The notes below the pieces were generated by a model. It ran no database searches. It saw only the letters and a list, made by a program, of their open reading frames with translations, and had not been told where the DNA came from. Positions 61,222 to 64,000 of a stretch of DNA of 64,000 bases are shown in pieces. The DNA is from GCA-2693325 sp964011675. GTDB lineage: Bacteria > Latescibacterota > UBA2968 > UBA8231. Within the stretch, counting starts at the first letter, position 1; each line of letters opens with the position of its first letter. The position numbers were made by a program, and so were the translations under genes. The stretch lies in assembly GCA_964011675.1 (NCBI GenBank), contig CAXGPR010000003.1, forward strand, positions 1-64,000. The letters are read 5' to 3'.

Positions 61222-62607
61222 CTACTGGTTTACGAGGCTGGGCAAATGCGTTGCCAAATCAGGATAAAACCAAAGCGACAGTAGGAGAATGCACTGCAGG
61301 CCGATGAAGGGAATGGCTCCTCTATAAATCTGCGGTGTGCTGATGGTTGCAGGGGCGACACCGCGCAAATAAAAAAGGGAGAACCCAAACGGGGGCGTTA
61401 AAAAAGAAGTTTGCAGATTGAGGGCAATCATGACGCCGAACCAGATGGGATCGAGCCCCATGCCCAGTAAGACGGGTCCCACGATAGGCACTACGACAAA
61501 AATAATTTCAAAGAAGTCTAGGAAAAAGCCGAGTAGGAACATGGCGACCATGACTACGAGAAAAGATACGGCTACGCCTCCATCCATACTTTGCAAGTGA
61601 TGTGCTACAATGTCGTCGCCCCCGTAGCCGCGGAACACAAGTGAGAAAAAAGACGCCCCAATGAGAATTGTGAAAACCATGGCGTTGATCTTGGTCGTTG
61701 AACGCATGACATCGCGGAGTACGTCTCGGGTAAAATTCCCCTTGAGTTTCGAAAGTAGCATGGCGCCAACGGCACCTACTGAAGCTGCCTCTGTGGGCGT
61801 TGCTATGCCGAAAAGAATAGAACCGAGCACACCGGCAATTAGAGCGAGCGGTGGGGCCAAGACCCTAATGAGATGGCGTAAGAAAGTGAGGTTGGCTACG
61901 TCCTGGCGTTCATTTTTGGGAAGGGGTGGCACCGTTTCGGGCTTCAATAAACCTAGGCCGACTATATAGAGAATGTAAAGTGCCATCAGCAGTATGCCGG
62001 GCACCAGTGCCCCAAGAAACAGGTCGCCTACAGAGATTGAAGTGGGAGAGAAATTGCCCAATTTGAGCTGGGCCTGCTGATGGGCAGATGAAACGACGTC
62101 TCCTAGGATTACCAGTACGATGCTCGGAGGTATGATCTGACCCAGCGTTCCCGATGCGCAAATAATGCCCGTGGAAAGCTCGGGCGAGTAATTTCTGCGC
62201 TGCATTGCAGGTAGGGAGATCAACCCCATTGTTACCACGGTTGCGCCGACGATGCCCGTTGAGGCGGCGAGTAAGCCGCCTACGAGGCAAACGGAAATGC
62301 CCAGACCGCCCCGCAGACCGCCAAAGAGCTGTGACATGCTCTCGAGCAGGTCCTCCGCTATTTTTGCTCGCTCCAACACAACGCCCATAAAGACGAAAAG
62401 CGGCACGGCAATGAGGGTTTCATTACTCATAATGCCGTAGATACGCGAGGGCAATGCAGATAAAAAGGCACTGTCAAAGTGTCCGGTTAGCAGCCCAAGG
62501 CCCGCAAATATCAGGGCCGTACCGGCCAGACAGAACGCCACTGGAAAACCGGAAAGAAGTACGATAAAGGTGGCCACGAACATGGCTACGGGATAGAGCT
62601 CGTTCAT
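61222..62607 (-). CDS. dctM: TRAP transporter large permease (DctM family)
   Basis: A 461-residue inner-membrane subunit with about 12 hydrophobic segments, forming the transport channel of a tripartite ATP-independent periplasmic transporter for organic acids. Typical stretches are IAVPLFVFMGVVLERAKIAE, GIICASGTLGQIIPPSIVLV, and QTSFLTPPFGFSLFYLRGVA. Length is normal for DctM plus a short C-terminal tail. It overlaps dctQ by 4 bp. Energy comes from an ion gradient. Confidence 0.95.
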   Translation of the reverse strand: MNELYPVAMFVATFIVLLSGFPVAFCLAGTALIFAGLGLLTGHFDSAFLSALPSRIYGIMSNETLIAVPLFVFMGVVLERAKIAEDLLESMSQLFGGLRGGLGISVCLVGGLLAASTGIVGATVVTMGLISLPAMQRRNYSPELSTGIICASGTLGQIIPPSIVLVILGDVVSSAHQQAQLKLGNFSPTSISVGDLFLGALVPGILLMALYILYIVGLGLLKPETVPPLPKNERQDVANLTFLRHLIRVLAPPLALIAGVLGSILFGIATPTEAASVGAVGAMLLSKLKGNFTRDVLRDVMRSTTKINAMVFTILIGASFFSLVFRGYGGDDIVAHHLQSMDGGVAVSFLVVMVAMFLLGFFLDFFEIIFVVVPIVGPVLLGMGLDPIWFGVMIALNLQTSFLTPPFGFSLFYLRGVAPATISTPQIYRGAIPFIGLQCILLLSLWFYPDLATHLPSLVNQ

Positions 62608-63083
62608 GAATTATTGCGTAGCGTAGAGATACACTGACGAATCGTTGCAAGGGCCTGCGCAAAGAGCAGAAGGCAGAAAAGCGGTATGGCCGTTTTGAGC
62701 AGAAAGACCGCCTCCAAGCCACCGCCGTCTTTAGATCCTTCTAAAACGGACCAAGAGGCAATCACGTAGGGATAGGAATGATAGAAGAGCACGGCGCACA
62801 TAGGTATGAGCAGAAATAAGCTACCCAGTAAGTTGATCCAAGCCTTTCGCCGGGGAGAAGCTGGGCGATAGAGAATATCTACGCGGACGTGCTCATCGCG
62901 TGCTAGCGCGTATCCGGCGGCCAGTAAAAAGGTGAACGCGTGTAGGTAGATCACGATTTCCTGCATCCACACCCAGCCACGCTCAAATGCGTAGCGCAGC
63001 ACAACAATAACAAAGGTGACCAGAACCATACCTAGCGTACACCAGGGGATGGTGCGGCCGATAAACTGATTGATGCGCTCCAT
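62604..63083 (-). CDS. dctQ: TRAP transporter small permease (DctQ family)
   Basis: A 159-residue membrane protein with four hydrophobic helices, the small subunit partnering DctM. The segment YALARDEHVRVDILY is characteristic of DctQ, and WVWMQEIVIYLHAFTFLLAA of its second helix. Its ATG overlaps the dctP stop (TGATG) and its stop overlaps dctM, so the three are translationally coupled. Confidence 0.93.
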   Translation of the reverse strand: MERINQFIGRTIPWCTLGMVLVTFVIVVLRYAFERGWVWMQEIVIYLHAFTFLLAAGYALARDEHVRVDILYRPASPRRKAWINLLGSLFLLIPMCAVLFYHSYPYVIASWSVLEGSKDGGGLEAVFLLKTAIPLFCLLLFAQALATIRQCISTLRNNS

Positions 63084-64000
63084 CAGGCTTCCGTGAACGC
63101 GCGGGCCATCGTGTACGCTTCCTCGGAAATACGCGTGTAGGACACGGACTGACTGCGGTATGCGTTAAAAGAAGCGTAGACGCTGTTTGAGAGCGGATCC
63201 TTGGCGGCAATTTCACCCACTACGTCGCGCGCGACGCGCCCTATTTCTGTGAGGACATCGTCCGAAAAGCGCTTTAGCTGCACTCCGTGTTTCTCGACTA
63301 GCGTCTTGAGTGCAACTCCGTTTCGAGTAGTAAATTCCGCGAGCATATTTTCGTTGGTTGACTGACAGGCGTGCCGCACAATGTGCTGCAGATCAGTCGG
63401 TAGGGCCTCCCAGGCGGTTCGGTTGATCATTGCTTCCATCGTAGTGCCCGGTTCGTGCCAGCCGGGCCAGTAGTAATATTTTGCCGCCTGGTGAAAACCA
63501 AATGCGAGGTCATTGTACGGGCCAACCCATTCCGTAGCGTCGATGGCACCCGTTTTGAGCGCTTGAAATATTTCCCCGCCGGGCAGGTTTTGCACCGTTG
63601 CGTCAAGGCGGCGGAGGACTTCTCCGCCTAGTCCAGGCATGCGCATGACGAGCCCGGAGAAGTCTCCTAGGGTGTTAATTTCTCTGTTAAACCAGCCGCC
63701 CATTTGCACGCCGGTATTGCCAGCGGGAAAAGCCTTCAGGCCAAAACCTGCATAAAGCTCGTCCCACAGTTCTTGGCCTCCGCCATAGCTGAGCCAGCCG
63801 TTGATTTCTTGCGCTGTTAAACCGAAAGGGACTGCAGAAAAAAACTGGGTTGCCTCGTGCTTCCCCTTCCAATAGTAGGCGCTGGCATGGCCCATTTCGG
63901 CAGTGCCACCTGCGACGCCGTCAAAGACTCCCATGGCTGGAACGAGTTCGCCCGCTCCATATACCTTGACTTCTAGTTGGCCGCCTGACATGTCCCCGAT
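63083..64000 (-). CDS. dctP: TRAP transporter solute-binding protein (DctP family), truncated by the window end
   Basis: The frame is open to the window edge, so the signal peptide and first part of the mature protein lie outside. About 305 residues are seen. GQLEVKVYGAGELVPAMGVF and DAVAGGTAEMGHA-like patterns (FDGVAGGTAEMGH) are characteristic of the DctP family, and the substrate-carboxylate Arg is probably in VMRMPGLGG. The ligand is likely a carboxylate or sugar acid. The MPGLGG/FQALKTGAIDATEWVGPYND region is typical of family members near sugar-acid genes. Confidence 0.92.
   Translation of the reverse strand: MGDMSGGQLEVKVYGAGELVPAMGVFDGVAGGTAEMGHASAYYWKGKHEATQFFSAVPFGLTAQEINGWLSYGGGQELWDELYAGFGLKAFPAGNTGVQMGGWFNREINTLGDFSGLVMRMPGLGGEVLRRLDATVQNLPGGEIFQALKTGAIDATEWVGPYNDLAFGFHQAAKYYYWPGWHEPGTTMEAMINRTAWEALPTDLQHIVRHACQSTNENMLAEFTTRNGVALKTLVEKHGVQLKRFSDDVLTEIGRVARDVVGEIAAKDPLSNSVYASFNAYRSQSVSYTRISEEAYTMARAFTEA

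Overview
The window looks like a piece of chromosome from a heterotrophic Gram-negative bacterium of roughly 50% GC. An outer membrane is implied by the Mla/MCE lipid-transport operon, several lipoproteins, Lgt and a predicted outer-membrane barrel. The mix of type I sulfatases, Gfo/Idh/MocA oxidoreductases, a mandelate-racemase-family enzyme, creatininase and ceramidase-like hydrolases, DUF3604 and a TRAP transporter is typical of uncultured polysaccharide-degrading lineages such as Latescibacterota or Poribacteria. That placement is inferred from gene content, not from a phylogenetic marker. I saw no rRNA, tRNA, CRISPR array, insertion sequence or phage gene.

Layout. 1-3.9 kb: a Gfo/Idh/MocA oxidoreductase, 1.5 kb of decayed sequence, an RraA-family protein and the tail of a second, lost oxidoreductase. 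4-8.4 kb: a 1-Cys peroxiredoxin, a secreted S1/P1-nuclease-like protein, and a minus-strand pair of enolase-superfamily enzyme and sulfatase. 8.8-12.5 kb: metH. 12.7-15.4 kb: a frameshifted secreted cohesin-like protein, a dCMP deaminase and a secreted CBM9-like protein. 15.4-22.2 kb: a tight seven-gene plus-strand operon (Ldh2 dehydrogenase, beta-lactamase-fold hydrolase, 48-residue Cys-rich miniprotein, FAD disulfide-reductase-like enzyme, PfkB kinase, sulfatase, sulfotransferase-like protein). 22.2-27.7 kb: thrS behind a terminator-bearing leader, an endonuclease-family pseudogene, an M50-like membrane protein and proS. 27.7-36.9 kb: an epimerase, a second Gfo/Idh/MocA enzyme, an L7Ae-like protein, creatininase, ceramidase-like hydrolase, endonuclease-family protein, malate synthase G, CYTH protein and nadC. 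37-41 kb: a DUF3604 plus glycogen-synthase-like pair. 41-48 kb: a PKD/FGE-like lipoprotein, an unrecognised 594-residue protein with a DUF4384-like lipoprotein, a metallo-beta-lactamase-fold hydrolase and an aromatic aminotransferase. 48-54 kb: an overlapping minus-strand Mla-type operon ending in folA. 54-60 kb: a lipid kinase and a fatty-acyl reductase-like/lgt/OYE/SDR operon. 60-64 kb: a threonine-synthase-like gene and a DctPQM TRAP transporter cut by the window end.

How the genes fit together. Housekeeping genes (metH, thrS, proS, nadC, glcB, folA, lgt) are interspersed with small catabolic modules that probably deal with sulfated or modified sugars, their acids and amino sugars. The TRAP system imports an organic acid. 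The Mla operon maintains outer-membrane lipid asymmetry, with its own predicted barrel protein. Several intergenic stretches hold recognisable wrecks of genes, so this genome appears to be losing accessory genes or to be under relaxed selection. The most unusual items are the seven-gene sulfatase/sulfotransferase operon with its Cys-rich miniprotein, the thrS leader, the FGE-like lipoprotein without catalytic cysteines, the DUF3604/glycosyltransferase pair, and a 74-codon open frame continuing directly past the dctM stop codon.
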